Source of the DNA: JBKQHQ01 sp052148715
Lineage (GTDB): Bacteria; Pseudomonadota; Alphaproteobacteria; Rhizobiales; Xanthobacteraceae
Direction: 5' to 3'
NCBI GenBank assembly: GCA_052148715.1
Contig: JBKQHQ010000244.1
Location: 1 to 64,000 of the forward strand
Length of the DNA stretch: 64,000 nucleotides
Position 1 is the first letter of the stretch, and every line of letters begins with the position of its first letter. Position numbers and translations under genes: made by a program. A model generated the notes under the pieces. The model had not been told where the DNA came from. It did no database searches and saw nothing but the letters and a program-made list of their open reading frames with translations. Positions 45,101 through 53,386 of the stretch are shown piece after piece.

Positions 45101-46087
45101 TCATTCCATCTCGATATTCGCGGCCCTTGCGACGGCGATCCACTGCGCGCGTTCGCGAGCCAGCAATTCGCCGAACTCGGCCGGCGTGCCGATCTTGATC
45201 TCGGCGCCGAGGCTCGCAAGGCGCTCGCGCGCTTGCGGCTCGACAAGGCTGGAGCGGAACGCGGTATTGAGCTGGTCGATGATGGCGGGCGGCGTTCCGG
45301 CCGGCGCCACCACGCCCAGCCAAAACGGCGCCTGCAGCTTGGGGTAGCCTGCCTCCGCGGTCGTCGGCACGTCGGGCAATTGCCGAAAGCGTTCAGCGCC
45401 GGCGATGGCCAGCGGGCGCAGCTTTCCAGATTGGATGTGCGGCAGACTGGTGGTGCTCGGGTCGGCGACGACGTGGATCTCCCCGGCCAGGATGGCGGCG
45501 AGCATGGGCGCGGTCCCGCGGTAAGGTATGTGCACGATATCGAGGCCGGCTTCGCGCTTGAACATTTCGGCGAGCAGGTGATTCGCCGTCCCGAAGCCCT
45601 GCGAGCCCCAACTGATCTTGCCGGGATTTGCCTTGGCGTAGGTCACGAGTTCGGCCAGCGATCTCACCGGCAGGTCCGGATGCACGGAAATGATGTTCGG
45701 CGTCTCGACAAGCAGGCCAACCGGCGTAAACACCTTGGCCGGATCGTAGCCGATGTTCTTGTGCACGGCCGGACCGCTGGTCAGCGATCCTCCTGGCGTA
45801 AGCAGGACGGTGTAGCCGTCCGGATCGGCGGCGGCGACCAACTTGGCTCCGACGCTGCCGCCTGCGCCGCCGCCGTGGTTCTCGACCACGATGCTCTGGC
45901 CGAGCACTGCGCCGAGCCGGTCCGAGATGAGGCGGGCCATGCCATCGGTCGGCCCGCCCGGCGGGAATGGCACGATCACCTTGATTGGTCGGTTAGGATA
46001 GGTCCGGGATTGGGCGTGCACCAGGGCGATATCGTGCAGCGCCCATGCAGCGCACAACGACACCGCAAGCATGACTGTCTTTATCAT
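45101..46087 (-). CDS. Tripartite tricarboxylate transporter substrate-binding protein (Bug family)
   Basis: The 328-residue protein has a signal peptide (MIKTVMLAVSLCAAWALHDI to about ALVHAQS) and the Bug-family pattern YPNRPIKVIVPFPPGGPTDGMAR, SIVVENHGGGAGGSVGAK and SWGSQGFGTANHLLAEMFK. Such proteins bind a small carboxylate in the periplasm and either hand it to TctAB or act as sensors. No tctA or tctB gene is in the window, so this is an orphan binder, as are most in the family. It may be cotranscribed with the downstream dehydrogenases. Confidence 0.92.
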   Translation of the reverse strand: MIKTVMLAVSLCAAWALHDIALVHAQSRTYPNRPIKVIVPFPPGGPTDGMARLISDRLGAVLGQSIVVENHGGGAGGSVGAKLVAAADPDGYTVLLTPGGSLTSGPAVHKNIGYDPAKVFTPVGLLVETPNIISVHPDLPVRSLAELVTYAKANPGKISWGSQGFGTANHLLAEMFKREAGLDIVHIPYRGTAPMLAAILAGEIHVVADPSTTSLPHIQSGKLRPLAIAGAERFRQLPDVPTTAEAGYPKLQAPFWLGVVAPAGTPPAIIDQLNTAFRSSLVEPQARERLASLGAEIKIGTPAEFGELLARERAQWIAVARAANIEME

Positions 46088-46460
46088 CTTGGCGGCCTCC
46101 CGTGGTGGTCAGGCGATCCGGCCGGTCATTTCATCCTGCGATTTCTGAAATAACTCCGGAACTGCCATTTTTTGCGTTAAGTCAGATTATGCCGGACGAG
46201 CGGCAGACTCAACCGAGCACCCGCGTCACCCTCGAAGGGCAGGTGTCGCCGGCGATCGTCGCCCGCGACGCCCTGAAGGGCTTTGAGATGCGACACGAGG
46301 TAGTCGGGGCCTAGCTCCGGATCACGTACGGCTCCCGCTGATGGCCCGAATGGTGGGGGCCCAAGTCGGAGGTGTCCGACTTGGGCTGACCGACAAGATC
46401 ATTCAGTAATCAAATTCCGCTCAACTTAGTATCCTCGATCAATCGGAAGCGCCAATAGCC
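46088..46460. other. Intergenic region with a gene relic
   Basis: The only recognisable content is the 3' relic of an acyl-CoA synthetase at 46223-46314. The stretch 46315-46460 shows no coding frame, repeat or clear terminator. Confidence 0.4.
46223..46314 (+). pseudogene. 3' relic of an acyl-CoA synthetase gene
   Basis: The frame encodes RVTLEGQVSPAIVA, then RDALKGFEMRHEVVGA and a stop. It matches the last residues of the intact synthetase at 30923-32818 (HVTLEGPVSPATVA, then DALKGFQMRHEVVAA) in sequence and at the DNA level, apart from a two-codon deletion and scattered substitutions. Everything upstream of it is unrelated, so about 95% of the gene is gone. Confidence 0.85.
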
Positions 46461-46790
46461 TCAGTAGCCGATCTGCCGGCTGACACCGTTCAGTTGCTGA
46501 TTGAGCGCCCGCTGCTCCGCGGGGGTGATGTGACCATTGTTGAAATGCGCCATGAAGCGCTCCTCTCCGCGAATGGCGTGGTCCTCGCGGTGCAAGGCGG
46601 CGGCCTGACGCCAGGTCAGCGCACCTTCGCGGTACTCGTTATTGATCCGCGCATTCTGATTGGCAAGGCGATCGTTGACCTCCGCGCGTCGGGGATGGAA
46701 GAACTGCCACCTGGTTTCAGCCATCGCGGCCGAGGTTCCGAACATGGCAAGGGTGATGCCGAGAGCGGTGAATTTGGCGATGCGGTTCAT
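46461..46790 (-). CDS. Small secreted protein, unknown function
   Basis: The 109-residue product has a clear signal peptide (MNRIAKFTALGITLAMFGTS, cleaved after SAAMA). The mature protein is highly charged and helical, with repeats of the type NDRLANQNARINNEYREG and GHITPAEQRALNQQLN, rich in asparagine, glutamine and histidine. This belongs to a loose group of periplasmic helical proteins common in proteobacteria and without known function. The ATG at 46790 is chosen as the only one that gives a signal peptide; an open frame further upstream does not. Confidence 0.78.
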   Translation of the reverse strand: MNRIAKFTALGITLAMFGTSAAMAETRWQFFHPRRAEVNDRLANQNARINNEYREGALTWRQAAALHREDHAIRGEERFMAHFNNGHITPAEQRALNQQLNGVSRQIGY

Positions 46791-47059
46791 GCGATGTCCT
46801 TTCAAACGTTGATCACACATCGAGGCGAAATGCCGATGTCGTGACATTCCACGCCTGCCATAATACTCGGCGCACTTGAACTCGCTCTGAACCGCGCATT
46901 TATTCTCAGTTCAGATCCGTTCCGTGTTCCTAAACATTTCGTAATGAGGGGACGCGAAGGCCGGGCGATAGCATGTCCTTGCTGAACTCCGGGCGGCTCT
47001 CTAATGTCACCGGGTCCAATGCCCCATGACGACAAGCAGAAATTGCGATGGAGGATAAG

Positions 47060-48022
47060 ATGCACCGTGGCATGCGGATCGTCGCCGCTGTATTGGCCTT
47101 GGGGGCATGCTTGGGAGGGTCGACCGCTGGTGCCGAGCAGCTCAAGATTGCCTCGCCGCAACGGGGGAGCTGGGAGGGCGCCGTCCCCGAGCTTGGCCAG
47201 GAGCGTGGCATTTTCAAGAAATACGGCCTTGATCTCGACATTCTTTACACTTCGGGCGGCGGCGAGACTCTGCAGGCGGTGATCTCGGGCGCGGTCGACA
47301 TAGGCTTGAGCGCAGGCACGCTTAGCGTTCTTGGCGCGTTTCAGAAGGGAGCACCGCTGCGTATCATCGGTGCGAGCTCGACCGGATCGCGCGAGCTTTT
47401 TTGGTACGTGCCGCAGGATTCGCCGGTACACGCCATGCGTGATGCCAATGATCGCACCATCGCCTACTCGACCGCCGGTTCATCGACTCAAATCACAGTG
47501 TTGCGCTTTATCAACGAGTACAAGCTCAACGCCAAGCCGGTGGCGACCGGCGACGTCTCGGCGACCATCACGCAGGTGATGAGCAAGCAGGTCGATATCG
47601 GTTGGTCGGTCGCGCCGTTTCAGCTCAAGGCGCTGGCGCAGGGCCAGATCCGGATGATCGCACGCGCCAGCGATCTGTCGTCGATCCGCAGTCAGACCAT
47701 TCGCGTTCAGATCACCAACACCGGGGCACTGGGGCAGAAGAAGGACAGCATCGAGCGCTTCATCAAGGCTTATCGCGAAACCCTCGACTTCATGTATGCG
47801 GACCCGCAGGCGCTGCCGCTTTATCTGAAATTCTCCGGTTTCGAGGAGGAGGCGGTCGAGCAGACCCTGCGGGAGTTCATTCCCAAGGAAAGTCTGCAGA
47901 CCGAAATCGTGAGCGGCCTCGACGAGGCTATGGATGATGCGGTTCGCTTCAAGTACCTCAGCAAGCCCTTGTCCAAGGAGCAACTCGCCGAGCTGATCGA
48001 GATTCGACAGGCGCCGCGCTGA
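47060..48022 (+). CDS. ABC transporter substrate-binding protein, NitT/TauT (NMT1/THI5-like) type
   Basis: A 320-residue periplasmic binding protein with a signal peptide (MRIVAAVLALGACLGGSTAG, cleaved near GAEQ). The mature part starts LKIASPQRGSWEGAVPELGQ, with the GIFKKYGLDLDILYTSGGGETLQAVISGAVDIGLS block that identifies the sulfonate/nitrate/thiamine-precursor class. No permease or ATPase gene lies next to it; the adjacent minus-strand sequence is a livG relic. GGAGG at 47050-47054 fits ATG 47060 better than the ATG at 47048. The ligand is unknown. Confidence 0.88.
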   Translation: MHRGMRIVAAVLALGACLGGSTAGAEQLKIASPQRGSWEGAVPELGQERGIFKKYGLDLDILYTSGGGETLQAVISGAVDIGLSAGTLSVLGAFQKGAPLRIIGASSTGSRELFWYVPQDSPVHAMRDANDRTIAYSTAGSSTQITVLRFINEYKLNAKPVATGDVSATITQVMSKQVDIGWSVAPFQLKALAQGQIRMIARASDLSSIRSQTIRVQITNTGALGQKKDSIERFIKAYRETLDFMYADPQALPLYLKFSGFEEEAVEQTLREFIPKESLQTEIVSGLDEAMDDAVRFKYLSKPLSKEQLAELIEIRQAPR

Positions 48023-48377
48023 GCACCGCCGGCCTCACCCCCACCGCGCTGCGGCGGCCGAGATAGGCCTCGATCACGCGCGGGTCTTTCGACACGATCT
48101 CGGGCGCGCCCTCGGCGAGGGTGCGGCCATGGTCGAGCGCATGGATGCGGTCGGCGAGGTCGGCGACCATTTGCACATGGTGCTCGATCCAGATCACGGC
48201 CCGCCTCCGCTCGTGTTTAATACCCTGACGGTATCACCAAACGATCGACCGTGTCGGAGGGAACCGACCTATCGTGGTATCGCGGCGCCTTCGAAACAGC
48301 CTCGTGAGGGAGCGCAAGGCTTGTTGAACGATAGCATCGAGAGTGTTCGAAAGATCATAAAAACAATTGAGATCGCG
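48023..48377. other. Left flank of the insert: livG relic and noncoding sequence
   Basis: 48044-48200 is the degraded 3' end of a livG-like gene (see the relic entry). 48201-48377 has no coding frame; it contains an inverted repeat ATACC / GGTAT around 48221-48235 and the base composition shifts towards A and T as the two-gene unit is approached. Confidence 0.5.
48044..48197 (-). pseudogene. livG 3' relic (left copy of a direct repeat)
   Basis: The minus strand encodes MIWIEHHVQMVADLADR, then HALDHGRTLAEGAPE, then KDPRVIEAYLGRRSA. The intact LivG at 49828-50598 ends with IWIEHDMQMVADLADR and RVIEAYLGRRSAAG. Bases 48044-48200 align with 49836-49990 at about nine of ten positions, by eye. There is no start or Walker motif, and the frame runs on past the normal stop into the binding-protein gene, so it is not expressed as LivG. 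Confidence 0.88.
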
Positions 48378-48878
48378 CTACACGGACAATGCTCTTTTAA
48401 GAAATGCACCCGCATGAAGATAAAGAGTCGGTGACTCACTTTCGCGCGGACCTGCCACGTTCAAAACACCTTCACCGAGCTTTTGACGTAGCCAGTCTCT
48501 AGCGTGGTCAATGGCTCGGTCGGAGTTCATTTTTATAACTAGGCACGGCCGTCCCAATGACTTGGCAACCGCTATTGTCAATTGTGTACCTTTAGAGCGC
48601 TCAAGCTCGCCATTATTGAGTAGAATAAGCGTTAGAGAGCTATCACGAACGTTCCATTCGGTGCGTTGCGCGGGATCGGCGTTGGGCGTTTCACGCAGGT
48701 TTGGATATTTCGTCAGTAGACCGGGAGGCTCGGGGTAATCTTCCGCCCAACCACCCTTTGGACACCATCCACCGTAAGGGATGCCATTCGCGATAGCGAG
48801 GTCGAGCGCCGCGCGATCTGCCCCCGTCTGACCGCCCGACACGATTGTTTTTACGAGACCACTGCTCATGGTTATCAT
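48378..48878 (-). CDS. SLOG-superfamily protein (putative molybdenum carrier/YpsA-like)
   Basis: A 166-residue Rossmann-like protein whose N-terminus, TIVSGGQTGADRAALDLAI, is the nucleotide-binding signature of the SLOG superfamily, here of the 'putative molybdenum carrier' type. The region PYGGWCPKGGWAEDY and the RDSSLTLILLN strand are typical of that family. SLOG proteins bind or process nucleotides and occur in nucleotide-signalling and conflict systems; the molybdenum role of this branch is a database label with weak support. The start at 48878 overlaps the stop of the upstream membrane-protein gene as ATGA; an ATG at 48869 is also possible. The gene is AT-rich compared with its neighbours. 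Confidence 0.82.
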   Translation of the reverse strand: MITMSSGLVKTIVSGGQTGADRAALDLAIANGIPYGGWCPKGGWAEDYPEPPGLLTKYPNLRETPNADPAQRTEWNVRDSSLTLILLNNGELERSKGTQLTIAVAKSLGRPCLVIKMNSDRAIDHARDWLRQKLGEGVLNVAGPRESESPTLYLHAGAFLKRALSV

Positions 48879-49369
48879 CCCGTGCTACGCCTACGCCTTC
48901 CTTTCCGATGGTAATCCCACGCTAGATCATAGAGGTCGCCGAAATGCCGAAAAAATTCTCTCCCTGTTCCGGCAGGTGTCTGTGTATCGTCCAGATAAGT
49001 AGCCAAGATTTCATACTGATGGCAAATGCTTTCACCCCAAGAGGACTTTAAAATAACCTTAGCACTTCTCGTGTCGATAATGCCACCCGTGATAAGTATT
49101 CCTGCTTGATCATAGCTCGCGCAAACGCGATTGGCATGCAGTTTGTCTTCTTCAGTCCATTCACAATAAGGTTTCTTCTGCAAGATGGTTCTAACTGCGC
49201 GCCGCGCAACACTAAAATCATTCTGCGACAAATATTGGTGAAGGTAAATAAGTGATTGCAGACGTTGATATCTGATATTGCTCACGAAGCTTAGGAGCAA
49301 AATAAGTACGGACAGACTGGTAACTATTGTCGCAAGCTCTGCCCACCAGTGCATCGCTGCCTCGCTCAT
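48875..49369 (-). CDS. Membrane-anchored protein (DUF4760-like) paired with SLOG gene
   Basis: The 164-residue product has one N-terminal membrane helix (about residues 9-29, WWAELATIVTSLSVLILLLS) followed by a cytoplasmic helical domain. That domain starts NIRYQRLQSLIYLHQYLSQ and contains VCASYDQAGILITGGIID and EFFRHFGDLYDLAWDYHRK. The layout (short periplasmic tail, one helix, helical domain with a DxxG segment) resembles the DUF4760 proteins; the family call is tentative. It is the first gene of a two-gene unit with the SLOG protein, with 4-base overlap and the same AT-rich composition, inserted between two livG copies. Confidence 0.72.
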   Translation of the reverse strand: MSEAAMHWWAELATIVTSLSVLILLLSFVSNIRYQRLQSLIYLHQYLSQNDFSVARRAVRTILQKKPYCEWTEEDKLHANRVCASYDQAGILITGGIIDTRSAKVILKSSWGESICHQYEILATYLDDTQTPAGTGREFFRHFGDLYDLAWDYHRKGRRRRSTG

Positions 49370-49827
49370 TGGTCACCATCATCTGAAGAAGAGCAGTAAC
49401 GAAACAGAACTGGAGTGCTCCCGCCAAAGCTGACTCTATACCGGATACCGACGGACTTTCAACCGAATTCCCATTGATCACAGGTCGGTAGCCCCGGCTC
49501 AATCGAGAGCAAACTAGACATATCTGAACTGAGATACCGATCCGGCCTCGCCCGGTTCTCTTTAGCTTTTGCGCCGGCAGCTCTGTACACGTAGCGACCT
49601 GCCGGGAAATAATTACGGAAATATTTGTTGCGTCAGTCGTCAGTCACTAATGGTCAAATGAGATGCTTGGGGGGTGTTATACTTCCGTGCGGTTGGGAGC
49701 GGGTCGCGTGCCACGGGTGATAGCCTCACGAACGCGAAAGGCGATCCCCACCCCGACGCGCCATTCTTTCAGGACACGAAAGCGAATGGCTGTTCAACCT
49801 CATCTAAACATGCTTTCGAAAAGCGCA
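49370..49827. other. Right flank of the insert, promoter region of the two-gene unit
   Basis: No gene is recognised. The part near 49370-49660 remains AT-rich and should hold the promoter of the membrane/SLOG unit; the part from about 49680 returns to the usual composition. The right copy of the livG direct repeat begins at 49836, just inside the intact livG 3' end. The frames open on either strand here show no family pattern. Confidence 0.45.
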
Positions 49828-50598
49828 TCATCCCGCCGCGCTGCGGCGGCCGAGATAGGCCTCGATCACGCGCGGGTCTTTCAGCACGGCCTCGGGCGCG
49901 CCTTCGGCCAGGGTGCGGCCGTAGTCGAGCACGTGAATGCGGTCGGCGAGGTCGGCGACCATTTGCATGTCGTGCTCGATCCAGATCATGGGCAGCCCGA
50001 GCTCGTGCTTGATGCGCAAAATGTAGCGCGCCAGATCCTCGCGCTCGTCGCGATTGAGCCCGGCGGAGGGCTCGTCGAGCAGCAAGAGCTTCGGCTCAAG
50101 CGCCAGTGCGCGGGCGAAGCCGACGATCTTCTGGATGCCGAACGGCAGTCCGGCGACGGGGGCGTGGCGGTAGGGCTCGAGCTCGACGAACTCGATGATC
50201 TGCTCAACCGCTTCGCGGTGGCGCACCTCCTCGCGCCGCACGCCCGGCAGAAACAGCATCTCGGCGAGCGGGTGCGTGTGCACGCGCGCGTGACGCCCGG
50301 TAAGCAGGTTGTCGAGCACGCTCATCTGCGGAAAGAGCTCGCCGTGCTGGAAGGTGCGGCCGAGGCCGAGCTTCGCGATCGCGTGGGGTGGGCGCCCCGC
50401 GATGTCGGCGCCGAAGAAGCGGATGGCACCCTGGCCGCGGTAGATGCCGCTGATGCAATTGAGCGCGCTGGTCTTGCCGGCGCCGTTCGGGCCGATTAGC
50501 GCAAACAGCTCGCGCGGCGCCACCGCGAACGACACATCGTCGAGCACGGTGAGGCCGCCGAATCGCAAGGTCAGCCGCTCGACCGTAAGCTCAGCCAT
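49828..50598 (-). CDS. livG: Liv-type ABC transporter ATP-binding protein (LivG, second operon)
   Basis: A 256-residue ATPase with GPNGAGKTSALNCISG (Walker A), the Q-loop GLGRTFQHGELF, signature FGIQKIVGFARAL, Walker B LLLLDEPSAGLN and switch histidine in WIEHDMQMV. It starts at ATG 50598, overlapping the livF stop by 8 bases. Its 3' end is the right copy of a direct repeat whose left copy is the relic at 48044-48197. It is the last gene of the operon that starts at 56656. Confidence 0.93.
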   Translation of the reverse strand: MAELTVERLTLRFGGLTVLDDVSFAVAPRELFALIGPNGAGKTSALNCISGIYRGQGAIRFFGADIAGRPPHAIAKLGLGRTFQHGELFPQMSVLDNLLTGRHARVHTHPLAEMLFLPGVRREEVRHREAVEQIIEFVELEPYRHAPVAGLPFGIQKIVGFARALALEPKLLLLDEPSAGLNRDEREDLARYILRIKHELGLPMIWIEHDMQMVADLADRIHVLDYGRTLAEGAPEAVLKDPRVIEAYLGRRSAAG

Positions 50599-51400
50599 AC
50601 CACCTCCGGCTTCGGCGGTATTGTTTGACCTCACGATAGCTGCGGCGCTCGCTGCCGCCGTGACCGAGGTAGAATTCCTGGATGTCAGCGTGGTTGCGCA
50701 GGCGTTCTCCGTCGCCGTCGAGCACGACGCGGCCATTTTCCATGACGTAGCCGAAGTCGGCGATGTCGAGCGCGACCGCCGCGCTCTGCTCGACGAGAAC
50801 GATGGTCACCGCAAGCTCATCGCGAATGGCGAGGAGGCGGCGGGTCAGATCCTCGACCACGATCGGCGCGAGACCAAGCGACAATTCGTCGATCAGCAGT
50901 AGCTCCGGACGACAGACAAGGGCGCTGGCAATGGCGAGCATCTGCCGCTCGCCGCCCGACAGCAAACCGCCGGTCCGCTGCCTGAGGTCGCCAAGCCGTG
51001 GAAAGACCTGATACACCAAGGCCTCGCGCCGGCGCCGTTCGGCGCTGTTGAGACCGCGGGTGACCGGAACGGTGAGATTCTCGGCGACGGTGAGATTGGG
51101 AAACACCTTGTCACGCTCCGGAACGAGAACGATGCCGCGGCGCGCGACTTCGTGCGGCGGCCGGTTCGCTATCGGCTCGCCTTTGTAGATGATGGTACCG
51201 GCGGTCACGCGCGCATCGTCGATCCCGAGAAAGCCGGAGATCGCGCGCAAGGTCGTGGTCTTGCCGGCGCCGTTGGTGCCGAGGACGGCGACGATCTGGC
51301 CGCGCTCGACCGCGAGTGAGACGCCTTGCACGGCCGTGACGGCCCGGTGATAAACGACCTCCAGCTTATCGACGGCGAGCAGCGGCGACGGCGCGGTCAT
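50591..51400 (-). CDS. livF: Liv-type ABC transporter ATP-binding protein (LivF)
   Basis: The 269-residue second ATPase of the Liv complex: Walker A GTNGAGKTTTLRAISG, Q-loop region RGIVLVPERDKVFPNL (the PE-R pattern of LivF), signature LLSGGERQMLAIASAL and Walker B LLLIDELSLGLAP, where the usual DEPS is DELS. Its C-terminus continues about 25 residues past the usual end with a basic tail (REVKQYRRSRRWYG). The ATG at 51400 overlaps the livM stop by 4 bases. It is the only complete livF in the window, so it could also serve the other Liv system whose livF is a relic. Confidence 0.92.
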   Translation of the reverse strand: MTAPSPLLAVDKLEVVYHRAVTAVQGVSLAVERGQIVAVLGTNGAGKTTTLRAISGFLGIDDARVTAGTIIYKGEPIANRPPHEVARRGIVLVPERDKVFPNLTVAENLTVPVTRGLNSAERRRREALVYQVFPRLGDLRQRTGGLLSGGERQMLAIASALVCRPELLLIDELSLGLAPIVVEDLTRRLLAIRDELAVTIVLVEQSAAVALDIADFGYVMENGRVVLDGDGERLRNHADIQEFYLGHGGSERRSYREVKQYRRSRRWYG

Positions 51401-52479
51401 CTGCGCGCGCCCCCGACCGGCCGGTACTTGAACGGCCACAACAGGAAATAACTTTGCAGCCGCTGCCAGAGGCCGACGAGACCCGAGGGTTCGGCGACGA
51501 GAAACAGGATCATGACCACGCCGAAGGCCAAGTAGTTCACGGCAAAGAGGTTGCCGGCGTAGCTCTGCGCCTTGGGTAGCGCCAGCAGCGCCGCCTCGAT
51601 CAGATACGGGAACAGGGTCACGAAAACGGCGCCGAGGAGCGCGCCTAGCAGGGATCCCATGCCGCCGATGATGATCATCGCGACGTATTGGATCGACAAA
51701 AACAGCGAAAAAGCCTCAACCGAGACGAAGCCGCGATAATAGGCGAACAGGGCGCCGGCCAGCGAAGTCAGCGCCGAGCTGATGACGAAAGCAAGGAGCT
51801 TATAGGCCGCAATCGGAATGCCGAGCGCCTCCGCGACTGTCTCCTTGGAGCGGATGGCCGCCCAAGCGCGGCCGGTACGGCTGCGCAGCAAATTGATGCA
51901 CGCAAGCAAGGTCGCCGCCGCAGCGACGAGCAATATGAAATACCAGGCACGCCCGCTGCCGAAGGTGAGCCCGCCGATGCTGGGCGGATCGATGACGACG
52001 CCGGTCGAGTAGCCGCGCCTGGTCTCGTATTCGCCGCCGAGATAGACGACGACGAAGTGAAGCGCGAGCGCGCTGACCGCGAGATAGAGCCCACGCAAGC
52101 GCAGCGAAGGCAAGCCGAATACGACGCCAAGCAAGGCGCCGACCAACGCGGCAGCCGGCAGCGTGATCCAGAACGGTGCATTCGCCTCGCGAAAGAGGAT
52201 GCCGACCGTATAGGCGCCTGCCGCCAACAGGCCAGCATGGCCGAGTGAGACCTGTCCGGCGTAGCCGGTCAGCAGCATCAGCGACAGCGCCCCGACGGAG
52301 GCGAGAAAGACTTGCGATGCGAGGTCGATCAGGAACGGCGAAGCGAGGAACGGGAATGCCAGCAGGATCACGACCAATGCGGCAAGGCTTATCCGCTGGG
52401 TGCGCGTTTCGACGAGGCTGAGGTCCTGGTCGTAGCGTGTGCGGTAATAGCCGCTGGCGCGGGGCAATGCTTTAGACAC
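51397..52479 (-). CDS. livM: Liv-type ABC transporter permease (LivM)
   Basis: The 360-residue permease has about ten hydrophobic segments and the motifs LMLLTGYAGQVSLGHAGLLAAGAY near residue 67 and AIRSKETVAEALGIP near residue 232. The N-terminal extension of about 30 polar residues (YYRTRYDQDLSLVETRTQR) is common in the LivM group linked to acyl-CoA ligases. Overlaps of eight bases with livH and four with livF bind the operon tightly. The expected substrate is a small carboxylate, from the linked acyl-CoA ligase. Confidence 0.93.
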   Translation of the reverse strand: MSKALPRASGYYRTRYDQDLSLVETRTQRISLAALVVILLAFPFLASPFLIDLASQVFLASVGALSLMLLTGYAGQVSLGHAGLLAAGAYTVGILFREANAPFWITLPAAALVGALLGVVFGLPSLRLRGLYLAVSALALHFVVVYLGGEYETRRGYSTGVVIDPPSIGGLTFGSGRAWYFILLVAAAATLLACINLLRSRTGRAWAAIRSKETVAEALGIPIAAYKLLAFVISSALTSLAGALFAYYRGFVSVEAFSLFLSIQYVAMIIIGGMGSLLGALLGAVFVTLFPYLIEAALLALPKAQSYAGNLFAVNYLAFGVVMILFLVAEPSGLVGLWQRLQSYFLLWPFKYRPVGGARR

Positions 52480-53344
52480 GGTCGAGCTCTTCCTTGGTGC
52501 CGAACAAGCCCCAAGGGCGCACGATCAGCATCGCGATTAGGACGGCGAACGGCACCACGTCGGACAAGAGCGGGTCCACGTAATGGATCAGCAAGACTTC
52601 CGCCGCAGCCACGATCAGGGCGCCGACGAGCGCGCCGATTAGACTGTCGAGACCGCCGACCAGGGCGGCCGGAAAGGCTTTGATGCCGATCATGACCATG
52701 GTGCCGTCGAGCCCCGAGTCGAGGGAGATCAGCATACCGGCCAGCGATCCCGTGAACGTCGAGAGCCCCCAGGCGAGCGCGTACATCGCATGCAGACTGA
52801 TGCCGCGCTGCGCGGCCAGCAGAGGGTTCTGGCCCGCCGCGCGCATGCGAATGCCCCAGGCGCCGAAGCGGAGGAAAAGAAACAAGCCCCCATAGACAAG
52901 AATCGTCGTCGCTACCAGGGTCAGCATGAAGGTCGAAATCCGTGCTCCGCCGAGGAGCGTGAGCGGCGGGTTGCTCCAGCCGAGCGCGGGCAGGGGATAT
53001 TGTTGCTGGGCCGACCAGACCAGCACGATCACGCCGCGCAGGAAGATCCCCAGGGCCACGGTCGTGAGGACGGCCGCAAGCACCATCTCGCCGGTCATCT
53101 TGCGCATCAGAAAGACATAGACGAGGACGCCGACGACCAAGCTGAGCACGGCTGCGGCGGCGAGCGCCAGCAGCGGATGCCCGGAAAACAACGCGGCGGT
53201 CGTGAGCAAGCCGTAGGCGCCGAGCATCATGAGCTCGCCGTGTGCCAGATTAAGAACCCGGCTCACCCGATAGATCAGCACGTAGCCGCACGCAATCAAG
53301 GCATAGATGGCCGCGAGCACGATGATGTTGACGATGAGCTGCAC
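52472..53344 (-). CDS. livH: Liv-type ABC transporter permease (LivH)
   Basis: A 290-residue permease starting at a GTG (53344) preceded by GGGAG: the first residues QLIVNIIVLAAIYALIACGYVLIYR and NLAHGELMMLGAY are the LivH N-terminus and ATPase-coupling segment. The interface loop is in IRMRAAGQNPLLAAQRGI. Upstream codons are open only within a repeat element. It overlaps livM by eight bases. Confidence 0.92.
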   Translation of the reverse strand: MQLIVNIIVLAAIYALIACGYVLIYRVSRVLNLAHGELMMLGAYGLLTTAALFSGHPLLALAAAAVLSLVVGVLVYVFLMRKMTGEMVLAAVLTTVALGIFLRGVIVLVWSAQQQYPLPALGWSNPPLTLLGGARISTFMLTLVATTILVYGGLFLFLRFGAWGIRMRAAGQNPLLAAQRGISLHAMYALAWGLSTFTGSLAGMLISLDSGLDGTMVMIGIKAFPAALVGGLDSLIGALVGALIVAAAEVLLIHYVDPLLSDVVPFAVLIAMLIVRPWGLFGTKEELDRV

Positions 53345-53386
53345 GGGGCTCCCAGGGCGTCGTTGCGGGCTCTTATTCCGTTCGGC

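Noticed and set aside
47958..48197. Functional small ABC ATPase fragment
   Set aside because: It has no Walker A, signature or Walker B motif and reads past the normal LivG stop into the neighbouring gene.
48023..49827. Insertion sequence
   Set aside because: No transposase gene or terminal inverted repeats; the flanking repeats are homologous livG ends about 155 bp long and diverged, unlike a short target-site duplication.
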